Of a stretch of 14,652 bases of DNA, positions 1 through 7,280 are shown piece by piece. This DNA comes from VMCP01 sp964645755 (GTDB lineage Bacteria > Bacteroidota > Bacteroidia > NS11-12g > UBA955). The DNA lies in the NCBI GenBank assembly GCA_964645755.1, contig CAZYBT010000063.1, positions 1 to 14,652 on the forward strand. Direction: 5' to 3'. How positions within the stretch are numbered: position 1 is the first letter of the stretch; each line of letters begins with the position of its first letter. Both the position numbers and the translations under genes were made by a program. The notes under the pieces are model-generated. The model searched no databases, was not told the origin of the DNA, and worked only from the letters and a program-made list of their open reading frames with translations.

Positions 1-71
1 GCCGATGCCATTCCGATAAATGCTGTAAACAGCAGAATCGCAATGAACGACTTTTTTAACAATAATTTCAT
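1..71 (-). CDS. N-terminal fragment of an exported protein (signal peptide only)
   Basis: Reading leftward from the ATG at 71-69 gives 23 complete codons that remain open to the window edge. The fragment begins MKLLLKKSFIAILL and continues to GMAS: a lysine-rich n-region, then about 14 hydrophobic residues, then small residues suitable for signal peptidase I. There is no lipobox cysteine in the visible part. A plausible promoter lies 26-56 bases upstream of the start, which supports it as a real gene start. Nothing of the mature protein is visible, so the function cannot be assigned. Confidence 0.7.
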   Translation of the reverse strand, partial: MKLLLKKSFIAILLFTAFIGMAS

Positions 72-327
72 AAGTTATTAATTTTGGTTTAGTTTACAAT
101 CGTAATACATTTTTTTCTAAATTCAAAGAAAATTGATTTAAAATTAAACCTCAAACTTTAAACAGAATTTTCGTTGTTTACTAAAAACCCAATTTTTAAT
201 AATGTTAATTACATCGTTTTATGAATTCATACTCACATGTTTTTCAATGTATTTCAACATTTCATGCACCTTATTATGACTAATTTTTATCATCATTTTG
301 TGCTTTAAAATCATTTACTAATTTGTT
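72..327. other. AT-rich intergenic region between divergent genes
   Basis: This 256-base gap separates the leftward exported protein from the rightward PHP phosphatase. It is very AT-rich with many A and T runs and has no convincing ORF. The left part holds the promoter of the leftward gene. For the rightward gene there is only a weak -7-like CTAATTTG at 318-325, with TTTG at 297-300 as a possible -33 at 17-base spacing. I see no tRNA, riboswitch or strong hairpin. Confidence 0.5.
97..127 (-). promoter_or_regulatory. Bacteroidota-type promoter of the leftward exported-protein gene
   Basis: On the minus strand, TTTG (124-127) is followed after exactly 19 bases by TACGATTG (97-104). This matches the known Bacteroidota arrangement TTTG-N19-TAnnTTTG with one mismatch in the -7 element. 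Transcription would begin near base 92, giving a leader of about 20 bases before the ATG at 71. It is the only promoter in the window where both elements are recognisable at the standard spacing. Confidence 0.5.
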
Positions 328-1116
328 TTGCCATTTACCAAATTTTTGGGATTTCTGAAACAATCTACATTTCCATTGGTTACTTTTGTTTCCGTTTCCT
401 CAAAATTTATAAAACTTGCAGTGATAGATTTTCATAACCATATTATTCCAGGAATCGATGACGGTTCTCCTGATTCTGAAACCTCAATTGGTTTGATCAA
501 TGGTCTTCAAGAACTTGGCTTTACTGAATTTATTTTTACACCTCACATTATTGCCGATACTCATCCCAATACCCCTGATACCATTCAGGCCGGTTTTGAT
601 GTACTCTCTTCCGAAATTCAAAAACACAACATTGAAGTCCCTAAATCATTTGCAGCTGAATACATGCTCGATGATATATTTGCTCAGAAACTGAGAAATA
701 AAGAGCCATTTTTAAAATTGGTTCATAACAAAATTCTTGTAGAATTTTCATACATCCAACGTCCTGATCACGTAGAGAGAATTAGCTTCGATCTTCAAAT
801 TCAAGGATATGAACCAATTCTGGCACATCCTGAACGCTATATTTATTATCATAATAATTGGGAATATAATTATTCCCACCTCAAAGATTTAGGATTTGAA
901 CTGCAACTTAATTTGCTATCTCTCACTCCGTATTATGGTAAAGAAGTACAAAAAATAGCCCAAAAAATGCTCAAGGCCGATTTGTTCGATTTTGCATGCA
1001 CCGATATTCACCACTTCCGCCACCTCCAAGCATTAAAAGACTCTTTCACCAAAGATTCTCTCACAGAACTCTTTGATAAATACGATCTCCGAAATCACGA
1101 ACTTTCAAAAATTTAA
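328..1116 (+). CDS. CpsB/CapC-family PHP-domain tyrosine-protein phosphatase
   Basis: This is a metal-dependent phosphatase of the PHP superfamily. Characterised relatives (CpsB, YwqE) dephosphorylate the tyrosine kinases that control capsule and exopolysaccharide synthesis. Visible motifs, numbered from the TTG at 328: DFHNHIIPGIDDG (H36, H38, D44), TPH (H73), AAEYMLD (E111), LAHPERY (H167) and TDIHH (D226, H228), which together make up the expected metal-binding set. The length (about 230-262 residues) is normal. The start is uncertain. An in-frame stop lies at 319-321 and there is no ATG before the PHP motif; candidates are TTG 328, TTG 346 and GTG 421. GTG 421 would start directly at the PHP strand and has a perfect -7 element upstream, but relatives usually carry about 20 residues before this motif. 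No cognate BY-kinase is visible in the window. The gene is convergent with the M16 gene. Confidence 0.85.
   Translation: MPFTKFLGFLKQSTFPLVTFVSVSSKFIKLAVIDFHNHIIPGIDDGSPDSETSIGLINGLQELGFTEFIFTPHIIADTHPNTPDTIQAGFDVLSSEIQKHNIEVPKSFAAEYMLDDIFAQKLRNKEPFLKLVHNKILVEFSYIQRPDHVERISFDLQIQGYEPILAHPERYIYYHNNWEYNYSHLKDLGFELQLNLLSLTPYYGKEVQKIAQKMLKADLFDFACTDIHHFRHLQALKDSFTKDSLTELFDKYDLRNHELSKI
381..388 (+). promoter_or_regulatory. Possible -7 element inside the phosphatase 5' region
   Basis: TACTTTTG is a perfect TAnnTTTG match lying 33 bases upstream of the in-frame GTG at 421. If used, it would give a leader of about 25 bases and make GTG 421 the real start. No good TTTG is found at the -33 position, and a match in this AT-rich stretch could occur by chance. 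Confidence 0.25.
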
Positions 1117-1190
1117 AGTTGAAAGTTTATCGTTTAGGGTTATTTGCATGATTCAACCCAACCACCAACTTTAAACCCTCAACCTTAAAT
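1111..1190. repeat. Imperfect inverted repeat between convergent genes
   Basis: The left arm (1111-1141) and right arm (1160-1190) are each 31 bases, separated by an 18-base loop. Aligning the left arm with the reverse complement of the right gives 23 of 31 identities, with 16 of 19 in the outer part. Four of the differences are A/G, so on minus-strand RNA they would be G-U wobble pairs. The left arm includes the stop codon of the phosphatase (1114-1116). The right arm directly abuts the terminator at 1191. It may be a degenerate extended terminator or an intergenic palindromic element. Confidence 0.45.
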
Positions 1191-1216
1191 AAAAAAGGGG
1201 CTCTCGCCCCTTTTTT
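1191..1216. terminator. Bidirectional intrinsic terminator between convergent genes
   Basis: A perfect 10-base stem, AAAAAAGGGG (1191-1200) with CCCCTTTTTT (1207-1216), encloses the six-base loop CTCTCG. Each strand therefore has a GC-rich stem core followed by a T run, so it can terminate both the phosphatase (+) and the M16 peptidase (-). The last base of the M16 stop codon (1216) is also the last base of the hairpin, so termination there leaves essentially no untranslated tail before the hairpin. Confidence 0.85.
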
Positions 1217-4161
1217 CAATATCCAAATAATTCTTCTAATGTAACCTCTGTTACCATACCGTATTTCTCCAAGTCCGCCTTCTTGATCTTGTCGCGACTC
1301 GCTACTACCGCCAAATGGTATGTCTGCTTGCTCACCTTCTCTTCGTGGAATTTGCGAATTGTTTCCATATGAATATTTGCAATTTCGCGATAAATTCCCT
1401 TTGAACGGTCTTCTTTGTCGCCAGACTCTTCCATCGACCACAACGCCCCAATATAATTCTCAGGCATCATGCGCTCTGTTTCAATCCTATTTACAATGCT
1501 TTGTTTTGCTAAATCAAAAACTTCTTCATTCACAGGAAGCTTCTGCAACAACTCATTCATCGATGCTATGGCATCGTGAAATTTATCGGCTTGAGTTCCC
1601 ACAAATGCCGTCATAACATTTGGTCTAAATAACTCCTTTGGAGTGTTAAATGTGGCATAGGTGCTGTATGCTAAAGCTTTCGCTTCACGAATATTCTGAA
1701 AGACCACACTACTCATATCGCCACCAAAATACTGATTGAATGCCGTTACCGTTGGTCGCATCGTTTCCTCAAAATCGCCAGCATTCGACCACCAATTGAT
1801 ACTCGCTTGTACTTGCTCATAATGTGCAAAATAGACTTCGTTTTGAGTCATTTTCTTCTCTTTAAAAACAACCATTGGGCTTTCAATAGCCTTGAAACCC
1901 TTTGGTGCACAACCATTACTTTTCAATACACTTGATAAGGTAACAGCCGATTTATCTGAACTTTCCAATGCCATTGGACCAAAATATCCAAGATCATAAG
2001 GACTCGCTAAAACTACTTTCAATAATTTCAACAATTCAGATGTTGTGATTTTTTTCAAGTCGCTGTTTTTGATGATCCATTTGCTTGGATTTTGACTTCC
2101 AAACAATACATATTGTGATAATTGACGTTGAATGGCCCTTGCATTCGACATTGAATTTTCACGGCTTTTCAATATATCACTCACGATGTTGTTTAACGCT
2201 GCCTCATTCGCTTGAGCGTTGTTTAACAAATCCATCACAAGTTGCAATGCAGCTTGTAAGTTTTCATTTGGTCCACTCAACATTAAATATGATTTTTTGT
2301 CGGACGCAAATGCATTAAAACTGCAACCCAAAGCATACATTTCTTTACTAAATGCCTCCGAACTCATTTTCTTTGTTCCCAAATATTTCAAATAACTAAA
2401 CAACAAACCCAATCTTTTATCTTGGTAATTGCCTGCTCCAAATCTCCACGTCAAATTAAATAGTTTGTTTTCATCATTCTTTACATAATATACAGTAGCC
2501 GCACCACTTTTTGCCATCGTAACATTCGATTTTTCAAAAAATGTGGGTTTTAAAGACTCTGCCGACAGACTCAACCAATTTTTTACAAAATCGCTTTGCT
2601 TATCTCTATTCAACTCAACTGGATGAATTTCCGGCTTATCAATTTTTGTAGCTTTTACAGCCTCGCCTTTTCTCTTGAATATAACAACCCGATCATTGTT
2701 TAAATACTCATTGGCAACAGCCATTATTTCTTCTTTCTTGATTTCCGCCATCAACGCCAATTCGCTTGCAGCCACCCTATAATCAACCCCATTTACAAAT
2801 GTGGTCATCAAGAAACTTGTTCTAGATCCATTGTCTTTGTAGGCTTCTAACTGTCGAATTTCTTCATTCAACAGAATGGCCTTCAACATTTTATCGTCAA
2901 ATTCACCTTTTCTAATTCTACTTAATTCACCCAGTAACAAATCTCTTACCTCTTCTAATTTTTGACCAGCCTTTGGCTTACCCGTTAGAATAAACATTGA
3001 ATAATCTTTCATAACATCGGTACCACTATTTGCCGAAAGTACTTTTTGCTGCTTAACCAAATTCAAATCTATAAAACCTGCACTTGAATTGTTCAACAGC
3101 AAGTCTATCAATTTAATGATTCTAGCTTCCTTGCTTTTAGCGCCTGGAAGCCTGAAACCAATGGTTACATTTTCCGCATCTGGTCCTACTATGTCAATGG
3201 CTCTTTCCACATTTCGCGGAGTTTCCTCACCATACACATATTCAGGAACTTCCGACTTTTGCATGTAAGCAAACTTTTCAGCCACCAATCTCGCTGCATC
3301 GTCTGGATTGAAATCACCAGCCATGATGATGGCCATATTATTTGGAACATAATACTTTTGATAATACTCCCTAATGGCCTTTAAAGAAGGATTCTTTAAA
3401 TGTTCAATCGTGCCAATTGTTGTTTGCAAACCATAATTATGCTTTTTAAACAACTCACCAAATAAAGCCTCCCATACCTTATCACCATCCCTGTCTAAAC
3501 TAATATTTTTTTCTTCATATACCGCCTCTAACTCTGTATGAAACAATCGTAAAATAGGATTACGATACCTCTCAGACTCCAATGATAACCATTTTTCCAA
3601 CATATTTGAAGGTACATCATTCACATAAACCGTCATATCATTCGAAGTGAAAGCATTTGTTCCCTCTGCTCCCATAGCCTGACACATTTTATCAAACTCA
3701 TTTGCAATTGCAAATTTTGCTGCAAGTTGACTGGTACTGTCAATCTTCTTATATATTAAGCGCCTTTGAGACTCATCTTTTGTAGAATTATATTGTTCAT
3801 ACAAAGCATCAATTTGATCTAACAAAGGTTTTTCTTTGCTCCAATCATAACTGCCATATTTGTCCGTTCCCTTGAACAACATGTGCTCTAAATAGTGTGC
3901 CAAACCTGTGTTTGTAGATGGGTCATTTTTTGAACCTGTTTTTACTGCTACCATAGTATTGATTCTCGGTGCCTTTTTATTCACCGAAGTAATCAACGTC
4001 AACCCATTCTTAAATGTGTAATATCGCACATTTAATGGGTCATTCTGGTATTTTCTCATTACCCACTTTTCCGATGGATAATCAGCATATCCATTGATCT
4101 TGGTTTGTGCACCTAAAAACGAGGCGAACAAAGAATAAATGATCAAAATGTAATTTCTCAT
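1216..4161 (-). CDS. Secreted M16-family zinc metallopeptidase, full-length (pitrilysin type)
   Basis: The 981-residue protein starts with a signal peptide (MRNYILIIYSLFASFLGAQ), so it should act in the periplasm or at the outer membrane. The inverted zinc motif HxxEH is intact (H89, E92, H93 in HYLEHMLFKGT). The third ligand is probably E217 in VYEEKN, with E210 as the accompanying acidic residue seven positions earlier. The gap from H93 to E217 is 124 residues instead of about 77 in pitrilysin, because of a charged, helix-like insert around 104-150. The second half repeats the M16 fold in inactive form and carries the IREAKALAYSTYATF motif near residue 825. Full length with both halves suggests a clamshell peptidase degrading peptides. 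The actual substrate is unknown. It is divergent from folK, convergent with the phosphatase, and monocistronic as far as can be seen. Confidence 0.93.
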   Translation of the reverse strand: MRNYILIIYSLFASFLGAQTKINGYADYPSEKWVMRKYQNDPLNVRYYTFKNGLTLITSVNKKAPRINTMVAVKTGSKNDPSTNTGLAHYLEHMLFKGTDKYGSYDWSKEKPLLDQIDALYEQYNSTKDESQRRLIYKKIDSTSQLAAKFAIANEFDKMCQAMGAEGTNAFTSNDMTVYVNDVPSNMLEKWLSLESERYRNPILRLFHTELEAVYEEKNISLDRDGDKVWEALFGELFKKHNYGLQTTIGTIEHLKNPSLKAIREYYQKYYVPNNMAIIMAGDFNPDDAARLVAEKFAYMQKSEVPEYVYGEETPRNVERAIDIVGPDAENVTIGFRLPGAKSKEARIIKLIDLLLNNSSAGFIDLNLVKQQKVLSANSGTDVMKDYSMFILTGKPKAGQKLEEVRDLLLGELSRIRKGEFDDKMLKAILLNEEIRQLEAYKDNGSRTSFLMTTFVNGVDYRVAASELALMAEIKKEEIMAVANEYLNNDRVVIFKRKGEAVKATKIDKPEIHPVELNRDKQSDFVKNWLSLSAESLKPTFFEKSNVTMAKSGAATVYYVKNDENKLFNLTWRFGAGNYQDKRLGLLFSYLKYLGTKKMSSEAFSKEMYALGCSFNAFASDKKSYLMLSGPNENLQAALQLVMDLLNNAQANEAALNNIVSDILKSRENSMSNARAIQRQLSQYVLFGSQNPSKWIIKNSDLKKITTSELLKLLKVVLASPYDLGYFGPMALESSDKSAVTLSSVLKSNGCAPKGFKAIESPMVVFKEKKMTQNEVYFAHYEQVQASINWWSNAGDFEETMRPTVTAFNQYFGGDMSSVVFQNIREAKALAYSTYATFNTPKELFRPNVMTAFVGTQADKFHDAIASMNELLQKLPVNEEVFDLAKQSIVNRIETERMMPENYIGALWSMEESGDKEDRSKGIYREIANIHMETIRKFHEEKVSKQTYHLAVVASRDKIKKADLEKYGMVTEVTLEELFGY

Positions 4162-4166
4162 AATTA

Positions 4167-4174
4167 CAAAAATA
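4167..4174 (-). promoter_or_regulatory. -7 element of the M16 gene (probable leaderless start)
   Basis: The minus strand reads TATTTTTG, a perfect TAnnTTTG, followed by exactly five bases (TAATT) and then the ATG at 4161. With transcription starting 3-6 bases after the element, the mRNA would begin at or within two bases of the start codon. No clear TTTG is present at the -33 position, which would fall at about 4194-4197, next to the folK -7 element. Confidence 0.6.
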
Positions 4175-4202
4175 CGATTTCATTTTATAGTTTGTTGCGC
4201 GT

Positions 4203-4210
4203 TATCTTCG
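4203..4210 (+). promoter_or_regulatory. -7 element of folK (probable leaderless start)
   Basis: TATCTTCG matches TAnnTTTG with one mismatch and lies exactly five bases before the GTG at 4216. The closest -33 candidate is TTTC at 4178-4181, 21 bases upstream. The position fixes GTG 4216 rather than the upstream TTG 4192 as the folK start, because 4192 would be upstream of the transcript. Confidence 0.45.
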
Positions 4211-4215
4211 CACAC

Positions 4216-4728
4216 GTGTCGAAACTGTTCCACAAAGTCTATCTGTCAACCGGCAGCAATCAGGGAAACTCAATCCAAATTCTCAAATCTGCTAATCGAC
4301 TGATTCAACAGCAAGTTGGACACATTCTCAATGCTTCTTCTTTTTACAAAACTGCCGCATGGGGACTCACAAATCAGCCAGACTTTTACAACCAATGTTT
4401 GCTTATTTATACCCCATTTTCCCCAAAAATTGTTCTACAAAAACTACTCCATATTGAAAAACAATTGGGGCGTATTCGAATCCAAAAATGGGGGCCCAGA
4501 ACAATCGATATAGATATCTTATTATTCGATGATTTAATTTTGAAGGACAATGATCTACAAATTCCTCATCCCTATTTACCTGAAAGAAGTTTTGTTCTGG
4601 CTCCATTAGCCGAAATTGCTCCTCAAGTGAAACATCCCTCATTGAAAAAATCAATGAATCAATTGCTCAATGAAACCCCAGATAAATTGAATGTCAATAG
4701 AATACCAACATGTTACCACAACACCTAG
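4216..4728 (+). CDS. folK: 2-amino-4-hydroxy-6-hydroxymethyldihydropteridine diphosphokinase (HPPK)
   Basis: The enzyme transfers pyrophosphate from ATP to 6-hydroxymethyl-7,8-dihydropterin in cytoplasmic folate synthesis. The 170-residue protein begins with the family strand VYLSTGSNQGN and carries the diagnostic GPRTIDIDILLF motif. D98 and D100 there correspond to the two magnesium-binding aspartates of E. coli HPPK. PHPYLPERSFVLAPLAEI closes the conserved core. An in-frame TTG at 4192 would add eight residues (LRVIFAHV). GTG 4216 is preferred because the family core begins just after it and a -7-like element sits five bases before it. The 3' end overlaps the next gene by 19 bases, suggesting translational coupling. 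No other folate gene is in the window. Confidence 0.93.
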   Translation: MSKLFHKVYLSTGSNQGNSIQILKSANRLIQQQVGHILNASSFYKTAAWGLTNQPDFYNQCLLIYTPFSPKIVLQKLLHIEKQLGRIRIQKWGPRTIDIDILLFDDLILKDNDLQIPHPYLPERSFVLAPLAEIAPQVKHPSLKKSMNQLLNETPDKLNVNRIPTCYHNT

Positions 4729-5288
4729 AAATTTTTCCGCATATCAGTTGGTTCTTGTACGCCCTCAAAAACAACGGTATTTTCATCGACCAAAATCCGC
4801 GTTTTCTGCAAAATAAATTCATCAATAAATTTGCAATTCCCGGTCCAAACCAAATTCAAATCCTCACAATACCCCTGATCTCAACCACCAAATCCGGAGT
4901 TTTTGAGGAAATTTTTATTGATTACTCCCAAAAGTGGATTAGAGAACACAAAAATGCCCTACAAACAGCCTATGGTAAGTCACCTTTCTTCGAATATTAC
5001 GACTACCGTATTTATAAGATTTATGATGCACACCCTGAAAATCTTGCATCGCTCAACCTTCAACTTTTACAAAACTTATTGATTTGGATCGGACTTGAAC
5101 ATCTTTCCATTGATTTTGTTGAAAATCCAGATAACGCCTATTTCGACGTGTTGAAAAACGATATTCATGTACCCGAATACAATCAGGTATTTCACGAAAA
5201 GTTTGGATTTAGAAACAATGTATCGATACTCGATTTACTCTTTAATCAAGGACCCCTTGCAAAAGAATATTTTCAAAATACCTTTTAA
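4710..5288 (+). CDS. WbqC-family protein
   Basis: A 192-residue cytoplasmic protein with no signal peptide. The pattern fits the WbqC family: an N-terminal FPHISWFLYAL segment, the LTIPL strand near residues 52-56, a helical W-IREHKNALQTAYGKSPFF region, and the C-terminal FGFRNNVSILDLLFNQGPLA block often seen in Bacteroidota members. WbqC-like genes occur in O-antigen and surface-polysaccharide clusters, but the biochemical activity is not firmly established, so none is claimed. The ATG overlaps the end of folK by 19 bases, so the two are probably cotranscribed. The flippase promoter begins two bases after its stop codon. Confidence 0.75.
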   Translation: MLPQHLEIFPHISWFLYALKNNGIFIDQNPRFLQNKFINKFAIPGPNQIQILTIPLISTTKSGVFEEIFIDYSQKWIREHKNALQTAYGKSPFFEYYDYRIYKIYDAHPENLASLNLQLLQNLLIWIGLEHLSIDFVENPDNAYFDVLKNDIHVPEYNQVFHEKFGFRNNVSILDLLFNQGPLAKEYFQNTF

Positions 5289-5290
5289 TT

Positions 5291-5298
5291 TATCTTTG
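5291..5298 (+). promoter_or_regulatory. -7 element of the flippase gene (probable leaderless start)
   Basis: TATCTTTG is a perfect TAnnTTTG, with exactly five bases (TACGA) before the ATG at 5304 and two bases after the WbqC stop codon. The expected -33 region shows only a weak TTTC (5271-5274) at 16-base spacing. It would give the flippase-dut pair its own transcript independent of folK. Confidence 0.6.
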
Positions 5299-5303
5299 TA
5301 CGA

Positions 5304-6791
5304 ATGTCGATCATCAAAAAGCTTGCTTCACAAACTGCTATTTACGGACTAAGCACCATTCTTGGTAGGTTTATCAACTACCTTTTGGTTCCATTGTACA
5401 CCTATTACCTGAGTACGGTTTCAGATTATGGCGTAGTGAATGTGATGTTCGCCTATGCAAGTCTATTTTCTGTTATTTTCATGTTTGGTTTAGAAACGGC
5501 ATTTTTCCATTTCGCACAACATACAGATAAACCTGAAAGAGTCTTTTCTACGGCCGCAAACTTTTTAATGGTTACAGGATTTATTTGGGTGATTTTGGCC
5601 AAATATTTCTCACAACCTATTATGAATTATGTTGAATATCCTGAGCATCCAGAATATGCACTTTGGTTTACCATGATTTTAGCAATCGATGCCATTTCAT
5701 CATTAGGATTTGCTTGGCTTCGCAATCAGCAACAGCCATGGAAATTTGCCATAATCAAACTGTCGAATATCTTCATCAACGTTGGTTGTAACGTTTTCTT
5801 TATCGTTGTTTGTCCTATTTTGTACAAAAACGGTTACGAATGGGCCTATACTTGGTCGCAACCCGAAAATATGGTTTCCAACATTTTCTTGTCTAACCTT
5901 ATTGCGTCCCTCGCAACTTTTCCGTTGTTATTTAAAACTTGGGGGAATTTAAAGTGGGGTATCGATACAGACTTGCTCAAAAAAATGCTCCACTACGCCT
6001 ATCCCCTGATTTTCATAGGCCTTGCTGGTATGATCAACGAAACATTTGACCGAATCCTCATCAAAAAACTTACACCCAACGGTCTGGGTGATTATGAGGC
6101 GTCCATTTATTCAGCTTTTTATAAACTGAGCTTGGTGTTGACCCTTTTTGTGCAAGCTTTCCGATTTTCAGTGGAACCATTTTTCTTTCAACAGGCAAAA
6201 TCACTCGACGCAAAACAAAGCTATGCCTATGTAATGAAATGGTTTGTTTACGCCGTTTCCATCATTTACTTGTTTACGATCATTGTGATTCCTTATGTTG
6301 CCCCACTTTTAATTCAAAACAAATCGTACTTCGAACATCCCAATGGAATGAAAATTGTACCTATATTGTTGGCTGCCAATTTATTTCTAGGAGTATATTA
6401 TACGCTCTCTGTATGGTATAAGGTCTCTGCTAAAACCAAAATAGGATCTCTTCCTGCGTTCGGAGGTGCCGCTATTACGCTTATTTTGAATTATTTATTG
6501 ATACCTAAAATGGGGTTCATGGGAGCCGCCTATACCACCATGATTACCTATGCCAGTATGGTTGTATTTGGTTACCTCCTTTGTAGAAAGTATTTCCCTA
6601 TTCCCTATCAACTTGTACCCATTTTAACCAGCCTATTTCTTTCCTTCTCACTCGGATATCTCGCTTTAAACCTACCCGAAAATTTGATCGGTTTTGCTTC
6701 CAAAATAGTGTCTCTCATCTGTTTAATCGCTTTTATTTATCTTTACGAAAAACGTTTCAATCAATCTCCAATTGCACATGATAACCGTTAA
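5304..6791 (+). CDS. Polysaccharide flippase-like membrane protein (MOP superfamily, Wzx type)
   Basis: A 495-residue integral inner-membrane protein with about 12-14 hydrophobic segments along its whole length. The N-terminus (KKLASQTAIYGLSTILGRF followed by LLVPLYTYYLSTVSDYG) is the typical opening of the polysaccharide biosynthesis / Wzx / MurJ-like group. These proteins move lipid-linked saccharides across the inner membrane. A conserved charged helix appears around FRFSVEPFFFQQAKS, and the polytopic C-terminus ends in a short basic tail. The substrate cannot be told from sequence: O-antigen, capsule or another undecaprenyl-linked glycan. It has its own -7 element and its 3' end overlaps dut by 14 bases. 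No glycosyltransferase or polymerase gene is adjacent, unlike a normal O-antigen locus. Confidence 0.88.
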   Translation: MSIIKKLASQTAIYGLSTILGRFINYLLVPLYTYYLSTVSDYGVVNVMFAYASLFSVIFMFGLETAFFHFAQHTDKPERVFSTAANFLMVTGFIWVILAKYFSQPIMNYVEYPEHPEYALWFTMILAIDAISSLGFAWLRNQQQPWKFAIIKLSNIFINVGCNVFFIVVCPILYKNGYEWAYTWSQPENMVSNIFLSNLIASLATFPLLFKTWGNLKWGIDTDLLKKMLHYAYPLIFIGLAGMINETFDRILIKKLTPNGLGDYEASIYSAFYKLSLVLTLFVQAFRFSVEPFFFQQAKSLDAKQSYAYVMKWFVYAVSIIYLFTIIVIPYVAPLLIQNKSYFEHPNGMKIVPILLAANLFLGVYYTLSVWYKVSAKTKIGSLPAFGGAAITLILNYLLIPKMGFMGAAYTTMITYASMVVFGYLLCRKYFPIPYQLVPILTSLFLSFSLGYLALNLPENLIGFASKIVSLICLIAFIYLYEKRFNQSPIAHDNR

Positions 6792-7212
6792 AATTAAAAA
6801 TCTATCCAATCACCCTCTGCCTAAATACCAAACAGAATTATCTGCTGGCATGGACCTCCATGCAAATATAGACACTCCATTGTCCCTCAAAAAAGGAGAA
6901 AGAATGTTGATTCCAACTGGTTTATTCATTGAACTTCCGGCAGGGTTTGAAGCGCAAGTACGTCCGAGAAGTGGCCTCGCTTTAAAACATGGCATCACTG
7001 TACTCAATACACCGGGAACCATTGACGCCGATTATAGAGGTGAAATTAAAGTGTTGTTAATCAATCATGGAGAAGAAGATTTTATGATCAATAACGGTGA
7101 AAGAATTGCTCAAATGGTTGTTGCACAACACGCTACAGTTACTTGGGAAGAAACTACCGATCTTTCCAATACCCAAAGAGGCGAAGGCGGCTACGGTAGT
7201 AGTGGTAAATAA
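6778..7212 (+). CDS. dut: dUTP diphosphatase (trimeric dUTPase)
   Basis: Hydrolyses dUTP to dUMP and pyrophosphate, keeping uracil out of DNA and supplying dTMP synthesis. All five trimeric-dUTPase motifs are present in the 144 residues: motif 1 SAGMDLHA (22-29), motif 2 RPRSGLA (62-68), motif 3 LNTPGTIDADYRGEI (76-90, with D83 and Y86 at the catalytic positions), motif 4 NGERIAQMVV (106-115) and motif 5 RGEGGYGSSGK (134-144). Motif 5 has tyrosine where phenylalanine is usual. ATG 6778 is chosen over the in-frame TTG 6772, which would add only two residues. The gene overlaps the flippase by 14 bases and so is probably translationally coupled to it. Confidence 0.96.
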   Translation: MITVKIKNLSNHPLPKYQTELSAGMDLHANIDTPLSLKKGERMLIPTGLFIELPAGFEAQVRPRSGLALKHGITVLNTPGTIDADYRGEIKVLLINHGEEDFMINNGERIAQMVVAQHATVTWEETTDLSNTQRGEGGYGSSGK

Positions 7213-7245
7213 CATAGAATTAATCATTTTTTAAACGATTTTACC

Positions 7246-7253
7246 GATATTTG
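7246..7253 (+). promoter_or_regulatory. Possible -7 element upstream of the nucleotidyltransferase
   Basis: GATATTTG resembles TAnnTTTG with a mismatch at the first base, in the 68-base gap between dut and the nucleotidyltransferase. It would give a leader of about 20 bases. No clear -33 TTTG lies at the expected distance, so readthrough from the flippase-dut transcript is an equally good explanation. Confidence 0.3.
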
Positions 7254-7280
7254 CACCCAATTTTTTGACTTTCCAATAAA

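Noticed and set aside
72..327. Possible small RNA or riboswitch in the left intergenic region
   Set aside because: The sequence is AT-rich without a stable stem or any conserved riboswitch core that I can recognise.
2085..2318. Plus-strand frame of 77 residues
   Set aside because: It is antisense to the conserved M16 peptidase with no signal or motif of its own.
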